Shown here: positions 54,528 through 63,545 of the stretch, piece by piece | Layout of the letters: the number at the start of each line of letters is the position of its first letter | How positions within the stretch are numbered: the stretch's first letter is position 1 | Assembly: GCF_018156225.1 (NCBI RefSeq) | Contig: NZ_JAGTAR010000026.1 | Span: forward strand, 28,682-92,681 | DNA from: Carboxylicivirga sediminis | GTDB lineage: Bacteria; Bacteroidota; Bacteroidia; Bacteroidales; Marinilabiliaceae | Length of the DNA stretch: 64,000 nt | Direction: 5' to 3' | Notes under the pieces: model-generated | Database searches by the model: none | The model's input: the letters and a program-made list of their open reading frames with translations, nothing else | What the model was told of the DNA's origin: nothing | Translations under genes and position numbers: made by a program

Positions 54528-55439
54528 ATGTTGAGAAAATTTAGTTACCTAGCCTTGATGGTTGCCGGAGTATGTATCATGTCAGCATGTTCAGGATCAT
54601 CGAAAAAAAGTAGCGAGTCGGATGAATTGACACTTGCGCCAGCTACTGAAAGTGCAGCACTTGAGCTGTCAGAGGAAGTGATGAGTGATGTTATTCAAAA
54701 TATTTCATCACCAGTTGAAATGGCTTCAATAATCAAAGCAACAGGCGTTGATTTCTCACAAAAGATCCTTAACAGTACCGATAAAGTTGATGCTTACAAT
54801 ACAAGTTACAAGCGTGCGTTGAACCTGGGTGTTTACAGTGCTGATTTAGGTTATATCAACACCTTTGATAAGAATAACATTGTTGTATCATACTTAGTAG
54901 CTATTAAAAGCTTGTCTGAAGGAATTAAAGTTGGTCAGTTTTTTGATTTTAATGCTCTAAAGCGCATGGCTACAAATAGCAATAATCTGGATTCGTTGAT
55001 GCAGATTTCTATTTCTAGCTTTAACCAGATGGATTCATACCTGCGCAGCCAAAAGCGTAGTAATGTATCTTCATTAATTGTAACCGGGGCTTGGATTGAA
55101 GGTTTGTATATTACTGGAAATGTGATTGAGCAGACCAATGATGAGGGATTAATCAACCGTGTAGCTGAGCAAAAAGATATCATCAATATTATTGAGATTA
55201 TTTTGAAAAATTACAGTCAGGATCCTGATTTTGCGGAGTTGGCGCAGCGAATTGGTAAGCTAAAAGCGGCATACGATCCGGTTAAGATAACCACCGAGTT
55301 TGCAGAACCAAAAACCATTGAGCAGGATGGTATGCTTATCATTGTTCAGGACGAGATTAGTCATGTTGAAATTACGCCTGAGCAGGTGACAGCTATCATC
55401 GAAGAGATCAAGGCATTGAGAGAATTCATTGTGTCGTAG
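54528..55439 (+). CDS. Uncharacterised lipoprotein
   Basis: A 303-residue lipoprotein with lipobox ending at Cys21 (VCIMSAC). The mature part is mostly helical (LSEEVMSDVIQNISSPVEMA, LGVYSADLGYINTF, LKRMATNSNNLDSLMQISIS). I do not recognise the family, although similar all-helical lipoproteins are seen in Bacteroidota. It comes 57 bases after the transporter gene and may be part of the same unit. Confidence 0.8.
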   Translation: MLRKFSYLALMVAGVCIMSACSGSSKKSSESDELTLAPATESAALELSEEVMSDVIQNISSPVEMASIIKATGVDFSQKILNSTDKVDAYNTSYKRALNLGVYSADLGYINTFDKNNIVVSYLVAIKSLSEGIKVGQFFDFNALKRMATNSNNLDSLMQISISSFNQMDSYLRSQKRSNVSSLIVTGAWIEGLYITGNVIEQTNDEGLINRVAEQKDIINIIEIILKNYSQDPDFAELAQRIGKLKAAYDPVKITTEFAEPKTIEQDGMLIIVQDEISHVEITPEQVTAIIEEIKALREFIVS

Positions 55440-55460
55440 TCTGTGTGTTTGAAAAAAAGT

Positions 55461-55468
55461 TATTTTTG
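55461..55468 (+). promoter_or_regulatory. Candidate -7 element TATTTTTG
   Basis: TAnnTTTG match 36 bases upstream of the small secreted protein gene at 55505; no 19-base-spaced -33 element. Confidence 0.4.
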
Positions 55469-55504
55469 TAATTATTCTTACCCGGACCAATTAAAATTGA
55501 TACC

Positions 55505-55939
55505 ATGAAAAAAATATTTTATAGCTTCTTTATCCTTTTTATAATGAGTGGTCTAAGTGCGTCAGCGCAATGTGGCGATGATCTGCTTAAGACAGCATTA
55601 AAAGAGATGGGAGCCACACAGTACATCAAAGATTTCACCGTAGAAATGGTGAAGGAACGTAAAGATGTTAAAACAGGCTACGTAAAGTTTTCTGTTGTTT
55701 TAAATAGTAATACGCAATACAAGTTTAATATTGTGAATGGTGCATCTAATGCTGAGCAGATGATAATGCAACTAAAGCAAAACGAGAAGTTGATTAGTAG
55801 CAACTTTCACAATGGCAAAATGTATGATGAATTTCAATTCATTTGTCGAAAAACAGGCGTTTATCACCTTTATTTCTCCTTTAAAGGCGGACAAGAAGGT
55901 TGTGCAAAAGCCGTTTTATCGCTTGTTAAGCAATTATAA
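55505..55939 (+). CDS. Small secreted protein, unknown
   Basis: A 144-residue exported protein with a signal peptide (about 1-22, ending ASAQ). The mature part has an early CGDDLLKTALKEMGA helix, then beta strands (YVKFSVVLNSNTQYKFNIV) and a final FQFICRKTGVYHLYFSFK, with three Cys. It resembles small jelly-roll or PPC-like folds but I name no family. Ends at a strong terminator. Confidence 0.8.
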   Translation: MKKIFYSFFILFIMSGLSASAQCGDDLLKTALKEMGATQYIKDFTVEMVKERKDVKTGYVKFSVVLNSNTQYKFNIVNGASNAEQMIMQLKQNEKLISSNFHNGKMYDEFQFICRKTGVYHLYFSFKGGQEGCAKAVLSLVKQL

Positions 55940-55960
55940 GAGCATATAATCATTTTATAT

Positions 55961-55995
55961 AAAAAGGGTTACTCAATATTGAGTAACCCTTTTTT
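55961..55995 (+). terminator. Strong rho-independent terminator
   Basis: A perfect 34-base palindrome with arms AAAAAGGGTTACTCAAT and its complement, ending in T5-6, directly after the secreted protein gene. The remaining 170 bases up to the hppA terminator show no gene. Confidence 0.85.
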
Positions 55996-56160
55996 ATTTG
56001 TATTGCTTGCTATACCTCTTTAAGATGCTAACAAGTTTTCTTTTATAACTGTTGGTGAATTAACTCTATCGCTATAGTTTTTGTTATTACGGAAAGCAGA
56101 TTGTATATAATCGCATTATGAAATGACTGATGCCATAAAACTTATGGTGTGATTAGGTGC

Positions 56161-56189
56161 AAAAAAACCGCCCCAATTTCCTGGGGCGG
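56161..56189 (-). terminator. Rho-independent terminator of hppA
   Basis: CCGCCCCA / TGGGGCGG stem with a six-base loop; on the minus strand it is followed by T7. It lies about 60 bases after the hppA stop. Confidence 0.85.
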
Positions 56190-56249
56190 ATAAATCTAAT
56201 CAATGGTATACAGATGATATGCACATCTGTTTTCGATGTAGAAGTGGTT

Positions 56250-58508
56250 CTAAAACAATGAATAAATAACGGTTAATCCAGACATAACCACTGATACCAT
56301 GGTCATTAGCTTAATCAGGATGTTTAATGACGGACCTGAAGTGTCTTTAAATGGATCACCAACAGTATCACCGACGACACCAGCTTTATGTGCCTCGCTA
56401 CCTTTGCCACCATAATTGCCTTTCTCAATGTATTTCTTCGCATTATCCCAGGCTCCACCCGAATTATTTAACATTACAGCCAGCGTAAAGCCGGTTACAA
56501 GACCTCCCATCAGCAAGCCAATTACGCCTGCAACACCAAATACCAAACCAACAATGATTGGGACTGCAATAGCAAGGATGGACGGTACCATCATTTCACG
56601 TTGAGCACCTTTTGTTGAGATAGCTACACATTTGGCATACTCAGGTGTGCCGGTTCCTTCTAAAATACCCGGTATCTCTCTGAACTGGCGACGTACTTCC
56701 TCTACCATGGCACCAGCCGCACGTCCTACTGCTTTCATGGTCATGGCACAGAATACAAAGGCCATCATGGCTCCAATAAATAGTCCGGCCAAAAGCAGAG
56801 GATTAAACATGTTAAGCTCATAATAGTCCACAAAATTCTGGATGGTTGCTTTAGTAAGACTTTCGGCACCTGTTACCTCCAGAAACTTATTACCCAGTTC
56901 TGGAACTTTTTTCAGCCATATACGCACTTCTTCCATGTATGCAACCAGCAATGCCATAGCTGTAAGTGCAGCCGAACCAATTGCAAAGCCTTTACCGGTA
57001 GCCGCTGTGGTATTTCCTAGCATATCCAGGGCATCAGTCCGTTCACGTACTTCTTTTGGTAGTTCTGCCATCTCTGCGTTACCTCCTGCATTGTCGGCAA
57101 TAGGCCCAAACGCATCAGTCGCTAGTGTTATGCCAAGGGTTGAAAGCATACCAACAGCTGCAAATCCAATTCCATACACACCTTCGCTAAAGTCAGTAAA
57201 ACCACCAGCAAAGCCAAATGCGGCAATAATACCGGCAACAATTGTGAGCACTGGGATCCAGGTTGAATACATACCAACGGCAATACCATCAATAATAGTT
57301 GTTGCCGGGCCTTGTTGTGCTTGTTTGGCAATACCCTGCGTTGGCTTATAACCATCAGAGGTATAATACTCGGTGCCTTGCCCGATAATAATACCAGCAA
57401 TCAACCCGGCTACTACAGAGCCGAAGATGCCCCAACCAAACCAACCTAAATAGGCCATGACTGCTATTGCAATCAGTATGAGTACAGATGAACCAGCTGT
57501 ACCAACAAGCAGTGAATTTAATAGGTTTTTGGCGCTGGCATCCTCTTTGGTTCGCACCATAAATATGCCTAATATTGAGAAGATAATACCGATTGCTGCC
57601 ACAATCATTGGCGCAATAATGGCTTTCTCATTAAATGCACCTGAATTCATAGAGATGGCAGCTCCTAATGCTGCCGTTGCCAGGATTGAACCACAGTACG
57701 ATTCGTAAAGGTCGGCGCCCATACCTGCTACGTCACCAACGTTATCACCAACGTTATCTGCTATAGTGGCTGGGTTACGCGGATCATCCTCTGGGATGCC
57801 TGCTTCAACTTTACCAACCAGGTCGGCGCCAACATCGGCTGCCTTGGTGTAAATACCACCGCCAACGCGGGCGAATAAAGCTTGTGTTGATGCACCCATG
57901 CCAAAGGTTAACATGGTGGTTGTGATATGCACCATTTTAGCATGAGTCCACTCTCCATTGGCTACAAAATCAGCCGACCAGACACCTGTAAGACCTACCT
58001 CCTCAGCTACTTTCAAGCCCAGGCCAAAGATATTATGATCGTAAATGTTGTTTAATATCAGATACCAAAGTGCAATATCAATTAAACCAAAACCAACTAC
58101 AACCAGCCCCATAACGGCCCCGCTTCGGAATGCCACTTTTAAACCTCTGTTAAGTGATTGTGACGCCCCGTGAGCTGTACGTGCCGAAGCAAAAGTGGCT
58201 GTTTTCATACCCAGGAAACCGCAAAGGCCTGAGAAGAATCCGCCTGTTAAAAAAGCGATTGGTACAAACGGATTCTGGACACCCAGAAACGCCAGTATTG
58301 TTAATATCACCAGCAGCACCAAAAAGACAATGCCTACCACTCTGTATTGTCTCGACAGGTATGCCATTGCTCCTTCTCTTACGTGCTGGGCAATTTCTTT
58401 CATTTTGTCAGTACCTTCCGATTCTTTCATCATGGATTTGAAGAATATCCATGCAAAAACCAATGCTAATAAGGAAGCAATTGGTATAAACCAAAAAATT
58501 GAATCCAT
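56250..58508 (-). CDS. hppA: Membrane-bound ion-translocating pyrophosphatase (K+-dependent type)
   Basis: Couples pyrophosphate hydrolysis to pumping of Na+ or H+. 752 residues with some 16 membrane helices. The catalytic motifs [39 protein letters not shown] and [19 protein letters not shown] are present. The [16 protein letters not shown] segment (near residue 496) has Ala where K+-independent enzymes have Lys, so the enzyme should be K+-dependent; most of those in Bacteroidota pump Na+. It is a single-gene unit. Confidence 0.96.
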   Translation of the reverse strand: MDSIFWFIPIASLLALVFAWIFFKSMMKESEGTDKMKEIAQHVREGAMAYLSRQYRVVGIVFLVLLVILTILAFLGVQNPFVPIAFLTGGFFSGLCGFLGMKTATFASARTAHGASQSLNRGLKVAFRSGAVMGLVVVGFGLIDIALWYLILNNIYDHNIFGLGLKVAEEVGLTGVWSADFVANGEWTHAKMVHITTTMLTFGMGASTQALFARVGGGIYTKAADVGADLVGKVEAGIPEDDPRNPATIADNVGDNVGDVAGMGADLYESYCGSILATAALGAAISMNSGAFNEKAIIAPMIVAAIGIIFSILGIFMVRTKEDASAKNLLNSLLVGTAGSSVLILIAIAVMAYLGWFGWGIFGSVVAGLIAGIIIGQGTEYYTSDGYKPTQGIAKQAQQGPATTIIDGIAVGMYSTWIPVLTIVAGIIAAFGFAGGFTDFSEGVYGIGFAAVGMLSTLGITLATDAFGPIADNAGGNAEMAELPKEVRERTDALDMLGNTTAATGKGFAIGSAALTAMALLVAYMEEVRIWLKKVPELGNKFLEVTGAESLTKATIQNFVDYYELNMFNPLLLAGLFIGAMMAFVFCAMTMKAVGRAAGAMVEEVRRQFREIPGILEGTGTPEYAKCVAISTKGAQREMMVPSILAIAVPIIVGLVFGVAGVIGLLMGGLVTGFTLAVMLNNSGGAWDNAKKYIEKGNYGGKGSEAHKAGVVGDTVGDPFKDTSGPSLNILIKLMTMVSVVMSGLTVIYSLF

Positions 58509-58777
58509 AGAAATGTTGTTTTAGTTAGTAAATGAGTAAGGGTATGTGAAGTATTTGAAGGGCACACATGATAAACCTGTCGAAAACAAGTGTACTTTCG
58601 ACTAACCAGAAGTGTAGAATAAGTCGGTTTGATCCGGCTTAGATATCCCATGTGGCTTCGTTTTTCAGGATTCTCTCCAATTAACTTTTCTCACATAATT
58701 ATCTGTCCCCGCAATCACAAGATAATGATTTTAAGATGCCTGATGAATAATAATCAGAAAAATATTAGTGATTTACA

Positions 58778-61700
58778 TCACCATCCGGCAAAGATGTTTA
58801 TGCCAAATTCACCTCCTTTAAGCTGATTCTGATGGAAGGGAAAGCCATAATATGGTTCCAGAATCATAGCACCAAACAGGTTGATGCGGTAGGCTACACC
58901 ACCACTAAAAACAGGTATGCGTTGAGCATTGCTGTTAGTAGTTAACTTAGCCACCGGGTATGAGTGCTTATTCCAGCTGACGCCACCATCGACAAACAGA
59001 GCGAGTTCGCTAAATAAGAAATTGGAGCGGAACCAGCCTATTTCTTTCGGACCAGTAAACGGGATGCGCCATTCAAGGTTGGTAACAAGTAGTCGTGTGC
59101 CTATCAGTTGATTCATGCTGATGGTATTGGCATCCGTTGTTTCATCGCCATAGAAGTTGCCCATGTCGTATCCCCTTACAAACCAGGGAGAACCTAGAAA
59201 TAACTCACTCATGCGATCGCTGTCTGAATCTTTGCCGTAACGGCCATAGTGGTATAGCCGAAATGCCAGACTATAGGGTTTGATAAAGACATAGCGCCTG
59301 AAATCAATTAGCAGCGTCTGCATTTGGAGTTTGTGCAGATAATGCTCCACCTGTATCCGCAAGCGTTTACCTTCAACGGGTGATGCAAGCCCCATTTTGG
59401 CATTATCAATAACGTATGCAGCATCCAGAATGCCGGTACCGAAACCATCAGGTGCAGGAAGTTTCTCTTTTTCTGCCGAATAGATTTGTGAATAGGAGTT
59501 AATGTTTTTGATCCGTTCAATTCGATAGTTGTAGAAGGCATAGGATGCTCCCACCTCAAATCGCCTGGTTTTGTTTATCGGGATAAATGTGAAGACTGAT
59601 AGCTTATCTTCAAAGGTTCTTCGGAAAAGGTAATGAAGCGAACGTGCTGTTGTGCCGTCAGCCAATGAATCGGTTTGATATTGATAGGAGCCAGTTCGAT
59701 AGGGAATATGGGATAAAGCTACTCCGAATTTCATCCTTTTTCGCTGCGTAATGTAAGCGATTTGCCCGCCAAAGTCATAAATCTCGCCATTAATGCTCAC
59801 GGACGTATATAACATATTTTTGCTCAGGATATCGCTAAACATTGCCTCAATGCTACCTGCCATACCTGTGCCGAAGCGTCCGGTCATCACGCCTGCCGAC
59901 GCGTTACCAATATAGTCGAGCTTAAATTTGTTTCTAATCTTATCGCTAAAGAAACTATCTGTTTGTAAGGCATGCGGTTGTCGGTTAAAATAGAGGTTGG
60001 TTTCTATCTGCGAAGGGATGGTTGAGTGCGGTAATAAACGGGAGGCACTGAGATTGGTCTCGCGCTCAATTACCAACTGCTTGTTTTTTCGAATGTTTTG
60101 TAATGATGTTTTAAAGATGCTGTATTCGCCATTCCAGAGCATCGTGTACAATAGGGTGTCGCCTGTAAGAGTTAGTGCAGGGGAATAATCGGTCATGCCT
60201 ATTATGCCTGTTGGGTAATTGGTAATTTGATGAACCTGAGAGTCGTTTGTGTTAAGCAGATACAGGTTACGCCGTCCGTCGCGGTTGGATAAAAACAATA
60301 CTTCATGCTTGTTGATGGTGGCAATTGGATTGAGGTTCTTTGCGCCATCAAACGTTCTGAAATAGTCTGTTTGTCTGTTATCAACTGATACCCGAGCTAT
60401 ATGCAGACTGCCTTGACTGCTAAGTTTAGTTGACATGGCTTTGTCAGTGACGTAATAAATGTATTGACCGTCTGGCGACCAGGCTGGCTGAATACATGCA
60501 AACTCATTTTGCGTGATGTTTTCAATAATATTGTCATCCAGGTTATACAGAATTATGTCTGAAACACCCTCTTTAAGAGCTGAGAAAGCTATCGTATTGC
60601 TGTTGGTTGACCAGGCCGGCCATGAGATTTCATCCACCTCATTAATTTGAATCTCTCTGATAAGATGCTTTCTTTGTACATCATAAATCTGGCAGGTTGA
60701 TTGTCCTTGTTTGAAGGCTATAAAAGCAAAGTAGCGGCTGTCTGGCGACCATGTACCCGATGTTTCGAGGTAATTCAGAGCATCAATTTCATCGTGGCTG
60801 GTTGCGGTGTAAAGCCTGGAAACTACCTCACCTGTTTTGCCGTCGGCCATAAACAGGTCAATATCATACATATCCCTTTCAGAAAGGAAGACAACATACC
60901 GGCCATTGGGGCTGATGGACGGATTAAGGTTGTAGCGTCCGCTGTTTTTTTTAGATATAATTCTTTCGCCAACAATTGTAAATGTAGAGTCTATGCTTTC
61001 TTTCAGCAGATGTTCTTTTAATGTTTGTTGCCACATCACCGAAAGGGAATCGTCAGATAACATTAATACATCGCCTATAGCCTGCTCATATCCAACCCTT
61101 GCAGTAGCCTTAAACAAGCGTGGTATGTATTGCTCACCATACTGATAGGCAATATAGGCCCAAAAGGCATGACCGTAGCGATAAGGAGAATACCGATAGC
61201 TAAATGTCATTTCCCTCAGTGAAGGAAACGTGTTGTTTATTAGTGCATCGCGCATCCACAGTGCTGTATGGCTGTTAACACTGCCCAATGACAAGTATTC
61301 TGCCATACCTTCAATCATCCAGAGTGGGATATTATTAATGGCCATCAGACTAACCTCTTCATCGGTTGACAGCATGTGGTACTGAAATGCATGTACCAAT
61401 TCATGACCAAGCACATGGTCTGTTTGTCCGCCGGTGAATGAAACAGGCATTACCACCCTCCGCTTCATGCCTTCGGTAACACCACCTGTGCCAACATCAA
61501 TGCGACTGCTTACGGCGGTTGTTTGCTGGAAATCGGCGTGGTTAGAATAAAAAATGATTGGATTTCGGGTTTGAAACGTATCTAATAGCACCTGCTGGTG
61601 GTAGAAGTACCATTTTTCGGCTTGCTTGCCTAACTGCTCGGCTAATTTTTCATCTTTAAAATAGTGATAGAGTTCAAAGTTGGGTGTTTTGTACAACTGA

Positions 61701-61813
61701 AAGTTAAACTTCTCGTAGGAAGGTTTATTTTGCCCAAAGTATTGCGCATGAAGCAATGGTATGCTCCATCCACATAACACTAATATGGTGAATACGAATC
61801 GCATATTGGACAC
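58778..61813 (-). CDS. Exported metallopeptidase-like / TolB-propeller / outer-membrane-barrel protein
   Basis: A 1011-residue secreted protein with signal peptide (about 1-23, ending LHAQ). Residues about 30-270 form a gluzincin-type peptidase domain with HVLGHELVHAFQYH (about 131-144) and downstream Glu in EGMAEYLS. Then TolB-like propeller repeats (for example ISPNGRYVVFLSERD, AWSPDGQYIYYVTD, YSPALTLTGDTLLY), and from about 680 a C-terminal beta-barrel similar to the BamA/surface-antigen type (FRSNFLFSELALFVDGGVSW, final aromatic Trp). The three-part layout suggests a barrel-anchored surface or periplasmic protease-like protein; substrate unknown. Confidence 0.85.
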   Translation of the reverse strand: MSNMRFVFTILVLCGWSIPLLHAQYFGQNKPSYEKFNFQLYKTPNFELYHYFKDEKLAEQLGKQAEKWYFYHQQVLLDTFQTRNPIIFYSNHADFQQTTAVSSRIDVGTGGVTEGMKRRVVMPVSFTGGQTDHVLGHELVHAFQYHMLSTDEEVSLMAINNIPLWMIEGMAEYLSLGSVNSHTALWMRDALINNTFPSLREMTFSYRYSPYRYGHAFWAYIAYQYGEQYIPRLFKATARVGYEQAIGDVLMLSDDSLSVMWQQTLKEHLLKESIDSTFTIVGERIISKKNSGRYNLNPSISPNGRYVVFLSERDMYDIDLFMADGKTGEVVSRLYTATSHDEIDALNYLETSGTWSPDSRYFAFIAFKQGQSTCQIYDVQRKHLIREIQINEVDEISWPAWSTNSNTIAFSALKEGVSDIILYNLDDNIIENITQNEFACIQPAWSPDGQYIYYVTDKAMSTKLSSQGSLHIARVSVDNRQTDYFRTFDGAKNLNPIATINKHEVLFLSNRDGRRNLYLLNTNDSQVHQITNYPTGIIGMTDYSPALTLTGDTLLYTMLWNGEYSIFKTSLQNIRKNKQLVIERETNLSASRLLPHSTIPSQIETNLYFNRQPHALQTDSFFSDKIRNKFKLDYIGNASAGVMTGRFGTGMAGSIEAMFSDILSKNMLYTSVSINGEIYDFGGQIAYITQRKRMKFGVALSHIPYRTGSYQYQTDSLADGTTARSLHYLFRRTFEDKLSVFTFIPINKTRRFEVGASYAFYNYRIERIKNINSYSQIYSAEKEKLPAPDGFGTGILDAAYVIDNAKMGLASPVEGKRLRIQVEHYLHKLQMQTLLIDFRRYVFIKPYSLAFRLYHYGRYGKDSDSDRMSELFLGSPWFVRGYDMGNFYGDETTDANTISMNQLIGTRLLVTNLEWRIPFTGPKEIGWFRSNFLFSELALFVDGGVSWNKHSYPVAKLTTNSNAQRIPVFSGGVAYRINLFGAMILEPYYGFPFHQNQLKGGEFGINIFAGW

Positions 61814-61894
61814 ATTAAGGGCTGTTTTAAGATACGCATTTCAACCAATAATGTTGTCAATATATGATATTTGTTGTGTTTTGTAAATTGCTTT

Positions 61895-62179
61895 CTAACC
61901 CTCCTTTTTACGTAGTAATCGGATACTGCCAAAACCAGCAATAATGGAAATGTAAAAGCCAAAATCGTACCACCAGCCCGTATTAAATGACTCGTAGATG
62001 GTGATATCTTTATTGAATAATCCAAGAATTAATGAGATTGGTGCAATCCAGCCATGCCAGATGCCAGTGAAAAATCCTGCCGGAGAATCAGGAGCATAAT
62101 TGCCTCCACCAGGTAAACATGAATTTAGTAATAGGAGAGTAATAATGGCAAGTACCGTAAAAATGTTTTTTTGCTTCAT
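61895..62179 (-). CDS. Small lipoprotein-like membrane protein
   Basis: A 94-residue protein with a lipobox-like leader (LLLLNSC, Cys21), a Gly/Pro-rich stretch, and two hydrophobic segments (GIWHGWIAPISLILGLF and WYDFGFYISIIAGFGSI). A conserved unknown family seen in several Bacteroidota by pattern; function unknown. Confidence 0.7.
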   Translation of the reverse strand: MKQKNIFTVLAIITLLLLNSCLPGGGNYAPDSPAGFFTGIWHGWIAPISLILGLFNKDITIYESFNTGWWYDFGFYISIIAGFGSIRLLRKKEG

Positions 62180-62287
62180 AACTAAGGTTAATAATGTATT
62201 CCACTAAATTACAGAAGAGTAATTAATATTTCAATGACTGACTTTGGCACAATGCCTTTAAAAATGGGGAAAATATTAAAATATCTA

Positions 62288-62318
62288 TTTGATAATATAA
62301 AATTGTTAGCTATTTTTG
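62288..62318 (+). promoter_or_regulatory. Bacteroidota-type promoter of the tRNA gene
   Basis: TTTG at 62288-62291, exactly 19 bases, then TATTTTTG at 62311-62318: both elements of the Bacteroidota consensus TTTG-N19-TAnnTTTG. Transcription would begin about 27 bases before the tRNA. Confidence 0.75.
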
Positions 62319-62351
62319 CATCCGCTGAAAAGGTAATAACCTTTATAAGCC

Positions 62352-62425
62352 GGGCCTATAGCTCAGTTGGTTAGAGCACCTGACTCATAATCAGGGGGTC
62401 CCTGGTTCAAGCCCAGGTGGGCCCA
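62352..62425 (+). tRNA. tRNA-Ile(CAU), lysidine-type
   Basis: A 74-base cloverleaf. Acceptor stem GGGCCTA pairs with TGGGCCC, D-arm GCTCAGTTGGTTAGAGC, anticodon loop CTCATAA with anticodon CAT, T-arm CCTGG TTCAAGC CCAGG, discriminator A; CCA is not encoded. C4-G69 and C5-G68 in the acceptor stem are TilS identity pairs and absent from elongator tRNA-Met, so the CAU anticodon is more likely modified to lysidine for AUA. A tRNA-Met assignment is the alternative. Confidence 0.93.
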
Positions 62426-62438
62426 CATTGATAATTAG

Positions 62439-62469
62439 CCACTTACATTGTTGTAAGTGGTTTTTTTTT
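62439..62469 (+). terminator. Terminator after the tRNA
   Basis: CCACTTACA / TGTAAGTGG stem around TTGT and then T9. The following 400 bases to 62867 hold no convincing gene. Confidence 0.88.
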
Positions 62470-62866
62470 GTTAGGCACATTTTCTTGTAGTATTGGTTTA
62501 TTGCGATAACTCGCCCGCTAAATAAACGGAATGTTCGCAGGAAATTAAGAGGATTATTTGATATGTGGTTACTCACCACCACCCTTTTTATTTTAATAAA
62601 ATAAACAAAATATATAATAAGAATAACACATTGCATTTCTTTAAGTGTCATGTAGTGAGTGATATATGTGTAAAAACAAAAAAGATATTGAAAATATGTG
62701 TTACGAAATAGAATTTCTGCAATTAATAGGTGGGATTGTTTACTTAAAAATGAAATAACGCCTGTGAGCATAACACGCAGCAAGTGTGGTTTAGTAGCTT
62801 ACGAGGTTGTTAACTGATGTTTTAAAATTAGAGATAATTAAAAAAAAGCTGATAAGATAAAGATTT

Positions 62867-63277
62867 ATGAAACAACACGTATTTTTAATTGCACTATTAT
62901 TAGTAACCCTTTGGGCATGTGAAAAAGATGAAAATAAATTACCTACCGAGCCGGTTCTGCTTTCACCTGCCAATGGCAGTGTGGTCGATCTATCAAAGCT
63001 GGAATTTGATTTTTCCGGAGGAATCGATCCAGAAGGCGCTTACGTTGCTAATAATTTAATGGTTAGTGAAGATTCAATGGCTTGGTACGAGATTAAAAAT
63101 CATGCCAAAGTATTTGATTGCGAATTGGAATTTAGGGAAGGGCAGAAGTACTACTGGAAAGTACAGAGTTTCGAATACGATGAATCGGCTACTCAGGTTA
63201 TTGCGGGCCGCATGACGGAAAGCAAAGTATTTCATTTTTACACCAATGCGCCCATTTGGATTGTATTAAAAGGTTAG
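62867..63277 (+). CDS. Small lipoprotein with immunoglobulin/FN3-like domain
   Basis: A 136-residue lipoprotein with lipobox LLLVTLWAC (Cys18). The mature domain has the pattern PVLLSPANGSVVDLSKLEFD ... GQKYYWKVQSFEYDES typical of beta-sandwich FN3-like domains in Bacteroidota surface proteins. It is short and single-domain; function unknown. Confidence 0.8.
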   Translation: MKQHVFLIALLLVTLWACEKDENKLPTEPVLLSPANGSVVDLSKLEFDFSGGIDPEGAYVANNLMVSEDSMAWYEIKNHAKVFDCELEFREGQKYYWKVQSFEYDESATQVIAGRMTESKVFHFYTNAPIWIVLKG

Positions 63278-63306
63278 TCTCTCGCTCAACTGAATATGCG
63301 TGCTCG

Positions 63307-63482
63307 GCGAAGTTTGTAACTTCGTCGAAATTAAACAGTAGTTTGCAACTACATTTTTCAAGTGCAACGAATTGTGCATTGTTATCAGCAGTGTTTTAAA
63401 TTGAGTGTTTAATTCAACAAGTAATCTTCGTTAAGTAGTCATAGACTACATATTAGTTAAAGCGAAGTTGCAAACTTCGCTT
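63307..63482. repeat. REP-like palindromic segment
   Basis: Three short hairpins: CGAAGTT TGT AACTTCG (63308-63324), GTAGTT TGC AACTAC (63338-63352) and AAGCGAAGTT GCA AACTTCGCTT (63460-63482). The first and last share the core CGAAGTT/AACTTCG. This looks like the extragenic palindromic units that spread with REP-associated tyrosine transposases, but one copy in this window cannot prove it. Confidence 0.5.
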
Positions 63483-63545
63483 AGCAGGGGAATTTTGTTG
63501 TGCAAAAAATAGTTGAAAAGACAATTGACAATTAAAAAGAATAGT

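Noticed and set aside
56842..57351. Plus-strand open frame of 169 codons inside hppA
   Set aside because: It is antisense to a fully conserved pyrophosphatase; its composition (Ala/Ser/Pro-rich) follows from the opposite codons.
58579..58602. Inverted repeat GTCGAAA / TTTCGAC upstream of hppA
   Set aside because: Only seven pairs with a ten-base loop and no promoter element in line; not above chance in this A/T-rich gap.
62391..62783. Minus-strand frame of 130 codons ending with the peptide VGPPGLEPGTP
   Set aside because: It runs through the tRNA and its terminator; this tail is the well-known false peptide produced by reading a tRNA gene backwards.
62470..62866. Possible small genes in the 400-base stretch after the tRNA
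   Set aside because: Only very short frames without start context, domain or signal peptide; no RNA motif recognised.
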